The notes under the pieces: generated by a model
Told to the model about the DNA's origin: nothing
The model's input: the letters and a program-made list of their open reading frames with translations, nothing else
Databases searched by the model: none
Source of the DNA: AP-15 sp963777435
Lineage (GTDB): Bacteria; Pseudomonadota; Alphaproteobacteria; ATCC43930; CGMCC-115725
NCBI GenBank assembly: GCA_963777435.1
Contig: CAVZQT010000003.1
Span: forward strand, 62,001 to 126,000
Length of the DNA: 64,000 nt
Reading direction: 5' to 3'
In this document: positions 62,297 through 64,000 of the stretch, piece by piece
How the letters are laid out: each line of letters begins with the position of its first letter
Numbering within the stretch: position 1 is the stretch's first letter
Made by a program: the position numbers and the translations under genes

Positions 62297-64000
62297 CTAT
62301 ATCCCGCCCCCGACGACGCCGCCCAGATGACGTACTGCGCCGCGCAGACGAACCGTCTCCGTCTCGTCGGGCAGACCGACGGCATTCATGACGACACCGT
62401 AGTCGCGCCGCGCTGCATCGATTGTAATAATCCCGTCCGCGACATCGTCGCAGACGAGCTTCGGATCACGCGTAAACGGGTCGCCGTATCCGCCGCCGGC
62501 TGGCCCCACACAGGCAAAGCGCTCGCCTGCCATCACCCGCATATGCGGCACCTTTGACGGCAATCGTTCGCAATCGCCATTGCGGCGAACGAGACGCAAC
62601 TCGGCTGGCTGCCCAATAATGCCACCGGCAAGCCCCCACGGTGCAAATTCGTGCCCCTCGCCCTCAACCGAGGCGCCGCCATCCGCGAGGTATTCGAATT
62701 CACGCACCGAGCCGAGCCCGCCGCGCCACTCTCCGGCGCCGCACGCATTCTCGCGCAGCTCGTAACGGCTGACCCTCAGCGGCAGATGGGTCTCGATGTC
62801 TTCGATTGGGTTATTGCGAGTGTTGGCATAGAGCGTATCGACCGCATCCATGCCGTCCATCCCGCCGCGCCCGCCATAACTTCCTTCAAAGATCTCCATA
62901 TGGACCCAGTGGCCATTGCCACGCATTCCCGAAAAGGCGATGACCTTCAGATTGCCAATGCCGGCCGAAACCTGGCTAGGGACGGCTTGGGCCAAAGCCT
63001 TCATGACTGTGTCGGCGAGTTGGTTGCCGGGGCAGAAGCGGGCGATCGTCGGTGCCGGGAACACCGGATTGGCGAGCGAGCCGACTGGCGCCTTAATATG
63101 GATCGGGCGCAATAGCCCGTCATTGACCGGGATGTGGCCGCAGATCGCGGTGTCGAGCAATACCGAGCGGATCGTCAGCCATACGGCGACATCGACCGTA
63201 CCCTCGAACGGCATATTGATCGGGCGATCGGGGACCTGTGCCGCAGTGCCGGTCAAATCGACTTCAATCTCATCGCCGCGCACCCGCAACATCGCCACAA
63301 TCGGTAAATTACGCTTTGCCGGGTCCTGGCTGTCCGCGAAGCCGTCGATCATCGTCTCGGCCCGGTAGTCGCCATCCGGTAAAGCCGCGATCGCCTGGCG
63401 CATCAGCCGCTCGGCATAATCCATCACCGCTTCGCATGCCGCTTTGAAACGGGGATAGCCGTGGCGCTGGATCAGCGCAGCAAGCCGCTCGGCTCCGATC
63501 CGTGCGGCGGCGATTTGCGCCTGCATGTCGCCGACGACAAGGTCAGAGACGCGAATGTTGTCACGCAGCAGCTGCCACACCGCCTCGTTCCGGATCCCGC
63601 GCTCGTAGACCTTGATCGCCTTGAACTGCAGCCCTTCGGCAAAGGCGTCAATGGCATCGACGATGCCGCAACTGCCCGGACTAAGCGCGCCGATATCGAG
63701 GTGGTGGGCGGTCGTCGCGGCAAATGCGACGAGCTTGTCGTCGTGGAACACCGGCACCGCGAAGCCCACATCCGGGCCGTGGCTGGCGCCGGCATAGGCG
63801 TCATTGTGCATGATGACATCGCCCGGCCGCACCGTATCGCCGCGTGCCGCAAGCGTCTTCAAAATGCCGCGTCACGTAGCCGGGGATCGGCCCCGATTGC
63901 AGCGGCGTCGACTGCGCCAATTCGGCAAGGCCCCGACCCTCGGCATCGACCAATGCCGCACCGAAATCCTCGGATTCGCGGATGATCGACGAGTAGGACA
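62297..64000 (-). CDS. hydantoinase B/oxoprolinase-family protein (extends past the right edge, one frameshift)
   Basis: The main frame (62297-63862) gives 521 residues. GDVIMHNDAYAGASHGPDVGFAVPVFHDDKLVAFAATTAHHLDIGALSPGS is the N-terminal catalytic-region signature of HyuB. PINMPFEGTVDVAVWLTIRSVLLD, PAPTIARFCPGNQLADTVMKALAQAVP and the glycine-rich GGGYGDPFTRDP complete it. The family hydrolyses hydantoins or 5-oxoproline with ATP, together with a HyuA subunit. Upstream, the frame YSSIIRESEDFGAALVDAEGRGLAELAQSTPLQSGPIPGYV runs to the window edge; one extra base near 63877 separates it from RGILKTLAARGD. HyuA is probably beyond the edge. Confidence 0.85.

Noticed and set aside
1..64000. CRISPR arrays, tRNA and rRNA genes
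   Set aside because: No regularly spaced repeats and no tRNA-like arm sets were seen. The recombinase genes are therefore not next to a visible tRNA attachment site.

Overview
The window is GC-rich DNA from an alphaproteobacterium, most likely of the order Hyphomicrobiales (Rhizobiales). The support is a DUF4167 gene, a GTTC-N7-GTTC LexA operator of the alphaproteobacterial type, a ROSE-type RNA thermometer ahead of an hsp20 gene, and abundant rhizobial-type metabolic genes. It is an accessory, rearranged region rather than conserved backbone: three copies of one IS5-family element, an IS110-family element nested in one of them, an IS3-family and an IS256-family element, a complete and a decayed tyrosine recombinase, and many gene fragments.

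Layout. 1-7.3 kb: metal and oxyanion genes (MFS fragment, CDF-like transporter, His/Met-rich exported protein, MOT1-type molybdate/sulfate permease, ModE-type regulator, and a TauE/SafE permease split by IS5 copy A). 7.3-11.8 kb: arsenite oxidase aioBA, with aioA carrying two frameshifts and a changed Fe-S ligand, plus an MFS transporter. 12.0-14.7 kb: IS5 copy B with an IS110/IS1111-type element inside its terminal repeat. 14.7-26.2 kb: nuclease, repair and defence genes (two SpoIIAA-like proteins, a NERD-like membrane nuclease, SRAP, McrBC, an SOS-controlled Y-family polymerase, and a TrlF-like protein cut off by an IS3-family element). 27.7-35.7 kb: small genes, CheB, RusA, hsp20, DUF4167 and IS5 copy C.

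35.8-46.4 kb: a central-carbon block of pyruvate:ferredoxin oxidoreductase (nifJ), a GltD-like NAD(P)-dependent Fe-S flavoprotein, a dihydroorotate-dehydrogenase-like protein and PEP synthase. Together these could link pyruvate, acetyl-CoA, reduced ferredoxin, NADPH and PEP. The block is interrupted by an IS256-family element and ends at a tyrosine recombinase. 46.4-51.7 kb: recombinase, MNT/HEPN pair, cupins, a methyltransferase and gene scraps. 51.7-64 kb: a catabolic region with a 2-hydroxyacid dehydrogenase, two amidohydrolase-2 enzymes, a VOC protein, a MetX-like hydrolase, a PatB/MalY-type lyase, an MFS exporter, recombinase debris and hydantoinase B.

About ten genes carry apparent one-base indels (aioA twice, the GT-C-like protein, the host-attachment protein, the DHOD-like gene, nifJ, the IS256 transposase, a methyltransferase, the MetX-like gene, hydantoinase B). 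Either the assembly has residual indel errors or the locus is decaying. The changed AioA cysteine, the 5-base duplication and the IS insertions are not explained by homopolymer errors. No tRNA, rRNA or CRISPR array was seen.
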